Source of the DNA: Psychromonas aquimarina ATCC BAA-1526
GTDB taxonomy: Bacteria; Pseudomonadota; Gammaproteobacteria; Enterobacterales; Psychromonadaceae
Length of the DNA stretch: 64,000 nt
Assembly (NCBI RefSeq): GCF_000428725.1
Contig: NZ_KE386793.1
Coordinates: forward strand, 344,243-408,242
Direction of reading: 5' to 3'
Shown here one piece after another: positions 35,310 to 44,337 of the stretch. A model generated the notes under the pieces. It made no database searches, was not told the origin of the DNA, and saw only the letters and a program-made list of their open reading frames with translations. Position numbers and translations under genes: made by a program. Positions within the stretch are counted from its first letter, which is position 1. Each line of letters starts with the position of its first letter.

Positions 35310-35783
35310 CTATTCTGTGTCTGCATAAGGAAGGTGTTTCTGCTTCAACCCGCCGGCTTCAGCAAAGGCCCGGGCCTGTTCGGGAGAAACAGTGAAGCGA
35401 TCCAGGGTGTTGACAGCGTAGGGATCACCCTGGCCTTTTTCGAGTTCTTCTTCAGACAGCCCGCGGATTCCTGTTGCAACTGTCACACCGCCGCCCTGGG
35501 TGAGCAGTGAGAAACCATCATCTCTTTGACCTGTCACTGAATAACGCAGCCACAGCATTTTTAACCAGCCCTGCAGCTGTGGAAATGTCTCCACCCGGTA
35601 CCAGCCTCCTCGACGTTCAAGAATTGTCACTGATGTGTCTGTTCTCAGGAACTCGATAGACTGACTTCTGACGGAGGGAGATGTTTTCAGGTGCGTATCA
35701 ATAATTGTTGATGCCTGCTGTGCCGATGCTGAAAAGGCGCTGAATAAGAGGTTGACGGCAACTATAATCAATAAGTTTTTCAC
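35310..35783 (-). CDS. Exported bacterial SH3-domain protein
   Basis: This 157-aa protein has a GTG start with AAGGAG 7-8 nt upstream and a signal peptide (about 1-21, ending S-A-S-A). An SH3b domain covers about 28-85 (LKTSPSVRSQSIEFL, VTILERRGGWYRVET, GWLKMLWLRY). SH3b domains bind cell-wall or protein ligands. The C-terminal part (about 90-157) has GLSEEELEKGQGD and no known domain. It lies 13 nt before the M48 protease gene, so the two are likely co-translated and may act together in the periplasm. Confidence 0.85.
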   Translation of the reverse strand: MKNLLIIVAVNLLFSAFSASAQQASTIIDTHLKTSPSVRSQSIEFLRTDTSVTILERRGGWYRVETFPQLQGWLKMLWLRYSVTGQRDDGFSLLTQGGGVTVATGIRGLSEEELEKGQGDPYAVNTLDRFTVSPEQARAFAEAGGLKQKHLPYADTE

Positions 35784-35889
35784 TGCTTTTCTCCTTGCTG
35801 TAAGCAGGTTAAAATGTGATTTTAAGTTCTTAAGCTGTATTTAAAGGCGTTGACAACATGTTCTGTTATTTCCCTGTCAGGCATTCTGT

Positions 35890-37830
35890 TCAGCTCTTCT
35901 CTGTCGTGATTAATTCCGTGTTTTCAAGACGTTTGGGTATAAATACCGTAACGGGTTCTTCTCTACCTTTTAAGGTATAGCTGCCAAGCTCAATAAAGTC
36001 AAAATGATCTCTGCAGGCATTTCGGGTTGCTTGTGATACGAGAATATTACAGCGGTTTTTGGTGACTCCTTCAATACGACTGGCAACATTGACAGTATCG
36101 CCGATAACAGTGTAATCATAGCGCTGCTCGCCGCCGATTGCCCCGACAACTCCCTCTCCGGTATGAATGCCGATACCAATATTAAAATCAGGAAGATTCT
36201 GTTCAAGGCGAAAACGCTCAAGCTCATCGACCATAGTCAGAGCCGCTTCTACGGCTTGTATTTCCTGATTTTCATTTTCCAGCGGGGCCCCCCAAAAGGC
36301 CATAATGGCATCACCGATAAATTTATCCAGGGTACCCTGACGGGTAAAAATAACTCTTACCTGCATGGAGAAATAATCATCCAGCAGCTGCACTATCTCC
36401 AGGGCAGTATGTTTTTCAGAAAGGGTGGTAAAGTTGCGGATATCGGAAAAAAGTACCGTGATTCTGCAGCTCTTGGCACGCAGTGCCTGCTGTGTCTGAC
36501 CGGAGTCAACTAACTGACGAACCACATTGCGGTCCATAAAACGTCCAAAAATATCAATGGCGTAGCTGTATTCCCGCTGCCGCTGCAGAAACTGCACTAT
36601 CAGTACGGAGAAAAAATAGCCGCTGATTATCATCATCGGGCTGTTGACCGTCATAAGATATTTATATGCTGTCAGTTGATAGCTGACCAGGTAATAGCAT
36701 AGCGTTACCATTATAAAGGCTAATGCTACGGGCAGGATGCGTTTCGCAAACAGCAGACCGAGTGTCAGCAGGAGCATAAATAAAACAGCCGCCAGCAGGT
36801 TAAATAAAGCAGCCACTGGTTTCAGCTGCTGGTTGTGCAGCAGGTTATCCAGTGCAGTGGCTAAAATATAGACGGCGGGAAAAAGGCCGCTTACCGGAGT
36901 GTTTTTTATATCATGCAGACCCGTTGCTGTTGAGCCGATAATAATAATTTTGTCGCGGAAAAAGCTGTCGTGAATAAAAACTTGTTCTTCGCTGACGGCT
37001 TTATACACAGCCGCGTAGGCATAGGTGGCATAGGGAGATGCTGAGCTGTCTGATCTAGGTTTGTGCCAGTCGAGTATTATCTCGCTCTGCTTCGGGATCT
37101 CTGCACCTAGATAACGAGCCGCCTTGGTTGGTAATGAGTCTATCCGCCACTGCTCAATTGCGTGTTGTATCTGATATCTGCGCCCGACTCCATCAGGATC
37201 CGGATAAAAATTTATGGTGCCCAGTTTCCAGGCCGCAGGGGAAACCGCCATGGGTAAAAGCAGATTAGCACGGGTCTGTTTATATGTTTGTGCAGAATCA
37301 GGCGTGACTGTCAATCCGACGCTGGGCGGATAGTCGATTAATTTCGGGAAGAGGCGGGGCTGAGCGGAATCTAAGTGAAGTATAGGCAGAAAAACATTAT
37401 CGGCATTAGAGATAACTTCGGAAAGGTATTTATCAGCATCTGGACGGTAGATATCGGGTTCGGCAAACAGGATATCAAAAATGACCGCTTTAGGATGCTG
37501 CAGTAGTAACTGATCCAGCAGTTCGCCGTGAACCGATCGGGGCCAGGGCCAGCGTCCTACTCGGTTTTTCATTGCCTGCAGACTGGGATCATCAATATCA
37601 ATGACAACAATGTCGGGATCTGCCGGGCTGTCGAGGCTCCACTGTTTTACTGCAAAATCTAACCAGATATTGTCAAAGTTAATAAAGGGGGTAAAAAGGC
37701 TGTTAACTATAAGCAGGTTAATAAACAGCAGCAGGGATGCTAAAACAATGCGGTTGTTTTTGTATGTCTTGTTTAAGTCATCTTTAAGGTCTCTGCTGTG
37801 AATATTTAAAGGATTTTTCATTGCAGGCAT
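35890..37830 (-). CDS. CHASE2-domain class III adenylate cyclase
   Basis: This 646-aa membrane protein has one N-terminal helix (about 29-50), a large extracytoplasmic CHASE2 domain (about 55-325: IVVIDIDDPSLQ, GRWPWPRSVH), three more helices (about 330-405) and a C-terminal cyclase domain (about 455-630). The catalytic set is complete: metal Asp in FSDIRNF near 460 and GDAIMAFWG near 508, adenine-selecting Lys in LDKFIGD and Asp in GDTVNVASR near 578, and the transition-state Asn/Arg in the same motif. cAMP is therefore the likely product. It starts 2 nt after the stop of the GAF/HD-GYP gene, so expression is coupled. Confidence 0.93.
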   Translation of the reverse strand: MPAMKNPLNIHSRDLKDDLNKTYKNNRIVLASLLLFINLLIVNSLFTPFINFDNIWLDFAVKQWSLDSPADPDIVVIDIDDPSLQAMKNRVGRWPWPRSVHGELLDQLLLQHPKAVIFDILFAEPDIYRPDADKYLSEVISNADNVFLPILHLDSAQPRLFPKLIDYPPSVGLTVTPDSAQTYKQTRANLLLPMAVSPAAWKLGTINFYPDPDGVGRRYQIQHAIEQWRIDSLPTKAARYLGAEIPKQSEIILDWHKPRSDSSASPYATYAYAAVYKAVSEEQVFIHDSFFRDKIIIIGSTATGLHDIKNTPVSGLFPAVYILATALDNLLHNQQLKPVAALFNLLAAVLFMLLLTLGLLFAKRILPVALAFIMVTLCYYLVSYQLTAYKYLMTVNSPMMIISGYFFSVLIVQFLQRQREYSYAIDIFGRFMDRNVVRQLVDSGQTQQALRAKSCRITVLFSDIRNFTTLSEKHTALEIVQLLDDYFSMQVRVIFTRQGTLDKFIGDAIMAFWGAPLENENQEIQAVEAALTMVDELERFRLEQNLPDFNIGIGIHTGEGVVGAIGGEQRYDYTVIGDTVNVASRIEGVTKNRCNILVSQATRNACRDHFDFIELGSYTLKGREEPVTVFIPKRLENTELITTEKS

Positions 37831-37832
37831 GC

Positions 37833-39839
37833 TCAGCTGTGATCCAGCAGATCAAAGTCACAAACATGGTGATGAAAACTGCTGACCGCATTACTAGGTT
37901 TACTGTAGAGCTTATCTTTAATTACCAGGTAGACCTTATTATCAATAAACAGTTTAACCAGATCGCCGTTGAGCTGCTGCTTTTCTGCTTCATTGTGCAG
38001 AATTTTAAATGCCAGTTCATTGGGAACAGCGTGTTTATATGGGCGGTCTGATGCGGTCAGTGCATCATAAATATCGCAGACCGTCATTATTTGTGAGGGC
38101 AGCGGAATCTGATCTGTTGTTAATCCTCTCGGGTAGCCGCTGCCGTCTCTTTTTTCATGATGAGCCGCCGCGATATCCGGAATATCCTGAAGCTCCGGCG
38201 TCCAGGGGATCTGTCTTAGGAAGTTCTCAGTGTGGATGACATGAGAGCGGATCTCGGTCATTTCATCCAGTGAAAGGCTTCCTTTAGGAATTGACAGTGC
38301 TGACAGCTCCTCACGGTTAATTAACGGTGTGAGTATGCCGCTGTCATTAGGTGCGTGATAAGCGTGAATCTGCTCCAGATTACTACCTAGAGACTCCGGC
38401 AGTATGCTCGGTTCATTGGCTTTAAGAATATCCTGCCAGAACTGCTCCAACTGAAAAATCTGCTCCTGTATCTGCTCCTGACGGTTTAGATGCTGTGTTG
38501 AATTTCTACAGCCCTGCTGCTGGAACAGCAGAAGTTCGCTTTCCGCTCTCTGGCGCAGCAGGGTCTGCTGGGTGAGACGGATGCGGTATTTGATAACATC
38601 CAGCTGATGCTGTGTGAGTTTTTTGGCTTTGGTGAGTACTGCTTCGCGAACCCCGACTTTACCGAAATCATGCAGCAGGGCCGCATATTTCAGCTGGCGA
38701 AGTTTTTTTTCATCCAGCAGCTGCTTTTGATATTGAGGTAATGCAGCCTGCTGCAGGGACTTAGCCAGCGCGATACTCAGATCGGCTACGCGGAACGAAT
38801 GTCCGCTGGTGGTCGGATCCCGCTGCTCGATTGCTGTAACGGAGGCCTGTACAAACCCTTTAAACAGCCCGCGTATACTTTCGATCAGTCTGCGGTTTTC
38901 AATGGCAATGGCAGACTGACTGGCTAGTGCCCTTAGCTGCGGACAAATGCTGTCATCAAAGGCAATCACATTTTCCCGGGTGATCTTATGTGAGCTGAGG
39001 CGGATATCCGCTTGGCGGGTACGGTTGATAAACTGCAGTACGCCGATAACCTCGCCATGGTGGTTTTGTATCGGCAGTGCCAGCAGGGAGCGGCACCGGT
39101 AACCGGTGGCAACATCGAAGATTGAGTTGAACTGGTAGGGGGCGTCCTGCAGTTCGTAGACATCTTCAATATTTAATTCCCGCCCGTGGGTTGCCACGTA
39201 ACCTGAGATAGAGCTGTCGTTAAGGGGGAAACACTGTTCTTCAAAGTGAAATTCGATGGAAGCATTCTGCGTAAGTTTCAGTACCAGTTTACTGTTTTCA
39301 CTGTCCTTGTTATCCAGTAGAAACAGGGAGGCCGCATCACAGCAGGCTAATTTTCTCCCCTCGGTAAGAATTCTAATCAGCAGGGCGGTCAGGCTTTTTT
39401 CTGCAGAGAGCGCGATACCAATATCTGCTAGTCTGTTCAGATTGACTGATTTATCTGTCAGCAGGCTTGATAGCTGATCCTGCTGCCTGCCCTGAATAAA
39501 AGACTGCAGTGCGGATTCGATATGCTTTACTGTTACTTTTTTAGTAAATCCTTTAGGAACATAGAGATCGGCGTCAATATCCAGATGCTCTTCAGCAATC
39601 ATCAGTAATGATTCAGGTTTACGCCATTTTCCTGCTGAGTCTTGATTTAATTGTGTCAGCAGCTGCTCATCCAGTATAAGCAGGGCTGGGGAATGAGCCT
39701 GCAGTTCTTTTTCATTATTAATGCACACACAGTTCAAGTGCTGTTTATTAAGCTCTTTTTGAATACCGGAGAGCGCAAATACCGGGCCGTGTGCGATCAG
39801 CAGTTTCTGGTGCAGGTTGCTATTATCTGTCAGATTCAT
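37833..39839 (-). CDS. GAF and HD-GYP protein, predicted c-di-GMP phosphodiesterase
   Basis: This is a 668-aa cytoplasmic protein from the ATG at 39,839. The earlier ATG at 39,845 sits only about 1 nt from the AAGGA site, while the chosen one is at the normal distance. The N-terminal about 115 residues are receiver-like without clear phosphorylation motifs. A GAF domain follows (about 130-290). The HD-GYP domain shows LLHDFGKVG near 392 and HHEKRDGSGYP near 563. The distance between these motifs is about 100 residues longer than usual because of a helical insertion. It is first in an operon with an adenylate cyclase, linking c-di-GMP and cAMP. Confidence 0.9.
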   Translation of the reverse strand: MNLTDNSNLHQKLLIAHGPVFALSGIQKELNKQHLNCVCINNEKELQAHSPALLILDEQLLTQLNQDSAGKWRKPESLLMIAEEHLDIDADLYVPKGFTKKVTVKHIESALQSFIQGRQQDQLSSLLTDKSVNLNRLADIGIALSAEKSLTALLIRILTEGRKLACCDAASLFLLDNKDSENSKLVLKLTQNASIEFHFEEQCFPLNDSSISGYVATHGRELNIEDVYELQDAPYQFNSIFDVATGYRCRSLLALPIQNHHGEVIGVLQFINRTRQADIRLSSHKITRENVIAFDDSICPQLRALASQSAIAIENRRLIESIRGLFKGFVQASVTAIEQRDPTTSGHSFRVADLSIALAKSLQQAALPQYQKQLLDEKKLRQLKYAALLHDFGKVGVREAVLTKAKKLTQHQLDVIKYRIRLTQQTLLRQRAESELLLFQQQGCRNSTQHLNRQEQIQEQIFQLEQFWQDILKANEPSILPESLGSNLEQIHAYHAPNDSGILTPLINREELSALSIPKGSLSLDEMTEIRSHVIHTENFLRQIPWTPELQDIPDIAAAHHEKRDGSGYPRGLTTDQIPLPSQIMTVCDIYDALTASDRPYKHAVPNELAFKILHNEAEKQQLNGDLVKLFIDNKVYLVIKDKLYSKPSNAVSSFHHHVCDFDLLDHS

Positions 39840-40118
39840 TTTCATTTCCTTATGCCACGTTAATAGAATAGTTCAGCTTTGCTAAAGGGAGGTGTTCTGA
39901 GCAGTGAATTTACTTATTTACTTTAACAACTCGAAATTTGGGCGAAGATACTGTTATCAGAAGCATTTTTGTGATGATTTAGGCGGGAATATGAATCTTA
40001 TCCCGTCACAGTGCGGCTGCTGGAAAAACCTGTATAAGGGGCTAAAATTGACAGTGTAAATTAGCTGTACTGCCTCTTTTAGAGCAGCTGCAGTTAAGTC
40101 TTGAGAGGAGGAAATATC

Positions 40119-41432
40119 ATGGCTGCTGACACTCTTACTATTACTGATAACCGTACGGGTAAAAGTTATGAAATACCTATTCAGTACGGAACTTATCCAG
40201 GTTACGGTGCCACCATTAATGCGATGGATCTTAAGCAGATAAAAGCAACGGAACAAGATTTTGGCCTGTTAACCTATGATCCTGGTTATACAAATACCGC
40301 TTCATGCAGAAGCAGCATCACTTTTCTCGATGGTGAAGAGGGCATTCTACGCTACCGGGGATATCCCATTGAACAGTTAGCAGAAAAAAGTACCTTTTTA
40401 GAGACTGCCTACCTGATTCTTAATGGAGAGCTTCCCGACAGTGAGCAGCTCCAGAAATGGAGCAGAGCAATTACTGAACATACCTTTGTTCATGAGAATA
40501 TAAAGAAACTGATCGATGGTTTTCACCATGATGCCCATCCGATGGGAACGCTGGTCGGCACCGTCGGTGCATTGTCTACTTTTTATCCCGATGCTAAAAA
40601 TATTCATGATCAAGAGTGCAGAGAGCTGCAGATCTCCCGTCTGATTGCTAAAATGCCTACCCTGGCCGCTTTTGCTTATCGCCATAGTATCGGTGTTCCC
40701 TATGCTTATCCTGATGAAAACCTCTCCTTTGTCGGCAATTTTATGAATATGTTGTGGAAGAAAAGTGAACTGGTATATCAGCCGGATCCGGTACTGGAGA
40801 AAGCGATTGATGTGCTTTTTATTCTGCATGCAGAGCATGAGCAGAACTGCAGTACCAGCTCAATGCGTGCTGTAGCCAGCTCCTACACTGATCCGTTTTC
40901 GGCTGCTTCAGCCGCTATAGGTGCACTTTATGGTCCTCTGCACGGCGGGGCAAATGAAGCCGTATTACGCATGTTAGCTGAAATAGGAACGGTAGATCGT
41001 GTTCCTGATTATATTAAATCAGTGAAAGAGGGAACCGGAGGCAAGCTGATGGGTTTCGGACATCGTGTATATAAGAGTTATGATCCCCGTGCTAAGATCT
41101 GTAAAAAATTAGCTTATGATGTCTTTGCTGTAACCGGTGTTAATCCGCTGATTGATATTGCTCTGGAGCTGGAAAGAATTGCACTGCAGGATGACTATTT
41201 CATCTCACGTAAACTGTACCCTAATGTAGATTTCTATTCCGGTTTAATTTATCAGGCTATGGGCTTTCCTGTAGGTATGTTTCCTGTTCTGTTTGCGATT
41301 GCGCGGAGTGTAGGCTGGGCTGCGCAGTGGCAGGAATTTTTACTCGACCCGGATCATAAAATTGCCCGCCCAAGGCAGGTCTACTGCGGCTGTAAACAGC
41401 GGGACTATGTGGCAATGGATAAACGGAAATAA
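40119..41432 (+). CDS. Citrate synthase, non-enterobacterial type
   Basis: This is a 437-aa protein from the ATG at 40,119, preceded by GGAGG; the frame itself opens with a TTG at 40,101. The catalytic residues are present: His in HAEHEQN near 238, His in GFGHRVYK near 313 and Asp in NVDFYSG near 370. The N terminus (LTITDNRTGKSYEIPI) and YRGYPIEQLAEKSTFLE resemble citrate synthases of deltaproteobacteria more than E. coli GltA. No sdh/suc genes adjoin, so this may be a second isozyme. It condenses oxaloacetate and acetyl-CoA. It is convergent with the SpoVR-YeaH-YeaG operon. Confidence 0.92.
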   Translation: MAADTLTITDNRTGKSYEIPIQYGTYPGYGATINAMDLKQIKATEQDFGLLTYDPGYTNTASCRSSITFLDGEEGILRYRGYPIEQLAEKSTFLETAYLILNGELPDSEQLQKWSRAITEHTFVHENIKKLIDGFHHDAHPMGTLVGTVGALSTFYPDAKNIHDQECRELQISRLIAKMPTLAAFAYRHSIGVPYAYPDENLSFVGNFMNMLWKKSELVYQPDPVLEKAIDVLFILHAEHEQNCSTSSMRAVASSYTDPFSAASAAIGALYGPLHGGANEAVLRMLAEIGTVDRVPDYIKSVKEGTGGKLMGFGHRVYKSYDPRAKICKKLAYDVFAVTGVNPLIDIALELERIALQDDYFISRKLYPNVDFYSGLIYQAMGFPVGMFPVLFAIARSVGWAAQWQEFLLDPDHKIARPRQVYCGCKQRDYVAMDKRK

Positions 41433-41444
41433 TAAGGATAAAGC

Positions 41445-41463
41445 GCAGGGCACCTTGCCCTGC
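41445..41463. terminator. Bidirectional terminator between citrate synthase and SpoVR genes
   Basis: Perfect 8-bp arms GCAGGGCA/TGCCCTGC with a CCT loop lie in a 40-bp gap between convergent genes. Confidence 0.7.
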
Positions 41464-41473
41464 ACAGCTGTTA

Positions 41474-42994
41474 CTAGATAGAAGAATCGTCTTTAGCTGT
41501 CTCAAGCGGCGGACAGTGGTAACTCTTGGTGATTTTTTTATTTTCCACTGAATGCAGATGAATATCAAATCCCCATAAGCGGTGAATATGTTTCAGCACT
41601 TCATCGGTTGAATCACCCATAGGTTTACGGGCGTGCTGGCTGTGATGCAGAGTCAGCGAGCGGTCACCTGAAATGTCCACACTGTGCACTTGAATATTAG
41701 GCTCTCTATTACCTAAGTTATACTGTCCTGCAAGCGACTCTCTTATTGTCTGGTAACCCTCCTGATCGTGAATCGCGTTTACTTGAATATCCGGATTTTT
41801 GTCATCGTCAACAATACAGAAAAGCTTTAAATCGCGCATCACTTTCGGAGATAAGTACTGCAGGATAAAACTTTCATCTTTAAAGTTGCGCATCGCTTCG
41901 CTGATGCTTTCCTTCCAGTTACTGCCCGCCAGGCCGGGGAACCATAATCTGTCTTCTTCGGTCGGGTGTTCGCAGATGCGCCTGATATCAATCATCATAC
42001 TAAATCCCAGTGAATAGGGATTAATGCCGCTGTAATATTTGCTGTTGTAGGGAGGCTGATAAATAACACTGGTATGTGACTGTAAAAATTCCAGAATAAA
42101 ACCTTCCTCTACCAGGCCGCGATCATACATTTCATTAAGTATTGTGTAGTGCCAGAAACATGCCCAGCCTTCGTTCATTACCTGGGTCTGGCGCTGCGGG
42201 TAAAAATACTGCGAAATTTTGCGCACAATACGTACGACTTCCCGCTGCCAGGATTTTAACAGCGGTGCATTTTTTTCTATAAAGTAAAGAAGATTTTCCT
42301 CCGGCTCGGCAGGAAAGCGGGTTTTATGTTTTTTCTCCTCTTCGGTTTTGCTCTGCGGTATCGTTCTCCACAAATCGTTAACCTGTTTCTGCAGCTCTTC
42401 TTCGCGCTCCTGCTGGCGGTTATGCTCCTCTTCGGCGGATATCGGGTATGGACGTTTATAGCGGTCAACACCGTAATTCATTATCGCGTGGCAGGAGTCA
42501 ATAATATCCTCCACTTCGGTAATACCATGGCGCTCTTCGCACTGGTTAATATAGTTCTTAGCAAAAAGCAGGTAGTCAATAATCGAATCTGCGTCAGTCC
42601 AGGTTTGAAACAGATAATTACCTTTAAAAAAAGAGTTATGCCCGTAACAGGCGTGGGCAATAACCAGTGCCTGCATAGCCATGGTATTTTCTTCCATAAG
42701 ATAAGCAATACACGGGTTGGAATTAATCACTATTTCATAAGCAAGGCCCATCTGGCCGCGTTTATAGGAACGCTCTGTGTTAATAAACTGTTTGCCGTAG
42801 GACCAGTGATGGTAACCTAAAGGCATGCCCGTTGAAGCATAAGCATCCATCATCTGTTCTGAGCTGATTACTTCAATTTGATTAGGATAAGTATCCAGGC
42901 CGAATTCAGCTGCTATCTTACTTATCTCATGGTCATAGGCTTCAATTAGTTCGAAGGTCCATTCAGATGTACTTGATAGTGGTTTTTGTTTCAT
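41474..42994 (-). CDS. ycgB: SpoVR family protein (YcgB-like)
   Basis: This is a 506-aa cytoplasmic protein of the SpoVR family, the usual length. Characteristic stretches are [14 protein letters not shown] near 57, [14 protein letters not shown] near 112, [12 protein letters not shown] near 272 and [11 protein letters not shown] near 318. Conserved His/Glu/Trp residues hint at a metal site. SpoVR was named for spore cortex formation in Bacillus; in enterobacteria YcgB is a stationary-phase protein whose activity is unknown. Its ATG overlaps the YeaH stop by 4 bp, so it is translationally coupled in a yeaG-yeaH-spoVR operon. Confidence 0.95.
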   Translation of the reverse strand: MKQKPLSSTSEWTFELIEAYDHEISKIAAEFGLDTYPNQIEVISSEQMMDAYASTGMPLGYHHWSYGKQFINTERSYKRGQMGLAYEIVINSNPCIAYLMEENTMAMQALVIAHACYGHNSFFKGNYLFQTWTDADSIIDYLLFAKNYINQCEERHGITEVEDIIDSCHAIMNYGVDRYKRPYPISAEEEHNRQQEREEELQKQVNDLWRTIPQSKTEEEKKHKTRFPAEPEENLLYFIEKNAPLLKSWQREVVRIVRKISQYFYPQRQTQVMNEGWACFWHYTILNEMYDRGLVEEGFILEFLQSHTSVIYQPPYNSKYYSGINPYSLGFSMMIDIRRICEHPTEEDRLWFPGLAGSNWKESISEAMRNFKDESFILQYLSPKVMRDLKLFCIVDDDKNPDIQVNAIHDQEGYQTIRESLAGQYNLGNREPNIQVHSVDISGDRSLTLHHSQHARKPMGDSTDEVLKHIHRLWGFDIHLHSVENKKITKSYHCPPLETAKDDSSI

Positions 42995-44277
42995 ACGACC
43001 TGCTTTTGAAAAAGTTCGCGGAATACGGAATAGATTTCCGAGGCATTAATAATCTGCTCTATGGCAAAGCTGTTAGGAAAGATCTCTTTTACCTGCTGGT
43101 AATCGTGCCACATAGCCTGATGATCGTGCGGGGTAATTTCAATATAAGAGTAATACTGCACTTTCGGTAAAATTGCATTGCACAAAAGGTCTTTACACAG
43201 TGTTGAGTCATTATTCCAGTTATCCCCGTCGGATGCCTGTGCACCGTAAATATTCCAGTCTCCCAGCGGGTAACGTTCTTCAATAATTGACTTCATAAGT
43301 TTAAGCGCGCTGGAAACAATGGTGCCGCCGGTTTCGCGCGAGTAAAAGAAAGTCTGCTCATCAACTTCACTGGCTTCAGTATGGTGACGGATGAAAACAA
43401 CTTCTGTACGCTGGTAATTTCTCTGGATAAACAGATAAAGCAGAATAAAAAAGCGTTTAGCAATATCTTTGGTGGCCTGATCCATGGAAGCTGAAACATC
43501 CATAATACAGAACATAACCGCCTTGGACTGCGGATTCGGCTCTTTAACATTAAGGTTATATTTCAGATCAAAATCATCGAGCCAGGGAACGCGTTTGATG
43601 CTGGCTTTTAATTTGGCTGTTTTTTCAAGCAGCAGTTCAATCTCTGTCTGATTATCCGCAGTGGAATCTTCTGCCTGTAATAAACTAAGCCGCTGCTCCA
43701 GTGCTTTTAATTTTTTTCGTTTACCGGTTGTTAAGGCGATACGCCGTGCATTAGCTGATCTTAATGAACGCACAATATTGATCTGGCCGGGAGTGCCCTG
43801 ATTACTAAAACCTGCTCGACGCATTTTAAATTCATCGCTGCCGGCGAGCTGCCGTTTAATCATATTAGGCAGTTCCAGATCTTCAAACATAAAGTTGAGA
43901 AATTCATCCTGAGTTATCTGAAAAACAAATTCGTCTTCACCTTCTCCGCTGTCACTGGCACCGGAGCCTGAACCTGAACCGCCCGGGCCTCCAGCAGGCG
44001 GACGAGGTATATGGTCTCCTTTAACAAAGTCGGTATTACCCGGTAAAACATTTTCTGTGTGTCCGCCTTGACCATGATGGAAAATAGGCTCACCAATATC
44101 TCCGGAAGGGATGCTTATCTCTTCACCGTGCTCAATGTCGGTAATTGAACGCTTGCTGATCGCTTCTGCTACCGCTTTTTTGATATGTTTGCGATAGCGT
44201 TTTAAAAAGCGCTGCCTGTTGACAGTGCTTTTATTTTTACCATTAAGCCTACGATCTACAATATAATTCATGTTCAC
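42991..44277 (-). CDS. yeaH: YeaH, DUF444 von Willebrand A-like protein
   Basis: This 428-aa protein has a basic N terminus ([21 protein letters not shown]), a Gly-rich linker (about 95-110: [14 protein letters not shown]) and a C-terminal VWA-like domain. The metal-adhesion motif DVSASMD lies near 258. The family works with the serine kinase YeaG, and in E. coli yeaGH responds to nitrogen starvation and stationary phase. It lies between the YeaG and SpoVR genes in one operon. A partner or substrate role for the kinase is likely from genomic association, not from this sequence. Confidence 0.95.
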   Translation of the reverse strand: MNMNYIVDRRLNGKNKSTVNRQRFLKRYRKHIKKAVAEAISKRSITDIEHGEEISIPSGDIGEPIFHHGQGGHTENVLPGNTDFVKGDHIPRPPAGGPGGSGSGSGASDSGEGEDEFVFQITQDEFLNFMFEDLELPNMIKRQLAGSDEFKMRRAGFSNQGTPGQINIVRSLRSANARRIALTTGKRKKLKALEQRLSLLQAEDSTADNQTEIELLLEKTAKLKASIKRVPWLDDFDLKYNLNVKEPNPQSKAVMFCIMDVSASMDQATKDIAKRFFILLYLFIQRNYQRTEVVFIRHHTEASEVDEQTFFYSRETGGTIVSSALKLMKSIIEERYPLGDWNIYGAQASDGDNWNNDSTLCKDLLCNAILPKVQYYSYIEITPHDHQAMWHDYQQVKEIFPNSFAIEQIINASEIYSVFRELFQKQVV

Positions 44278-44337
44278 TCACCATCAGCCCGGCTGCTTGA
44301 TACAGGCTGCTTTTCTTTAGAAATAAACTCACCTAAG

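Noticed and set aside
42326..42820. 164-aa plus-strand open frame antisense to the SpoVR gene
   Set aside because: It is a shadow of a highly conserved gene; the hydrophobic stretches arise from the complementary codons.
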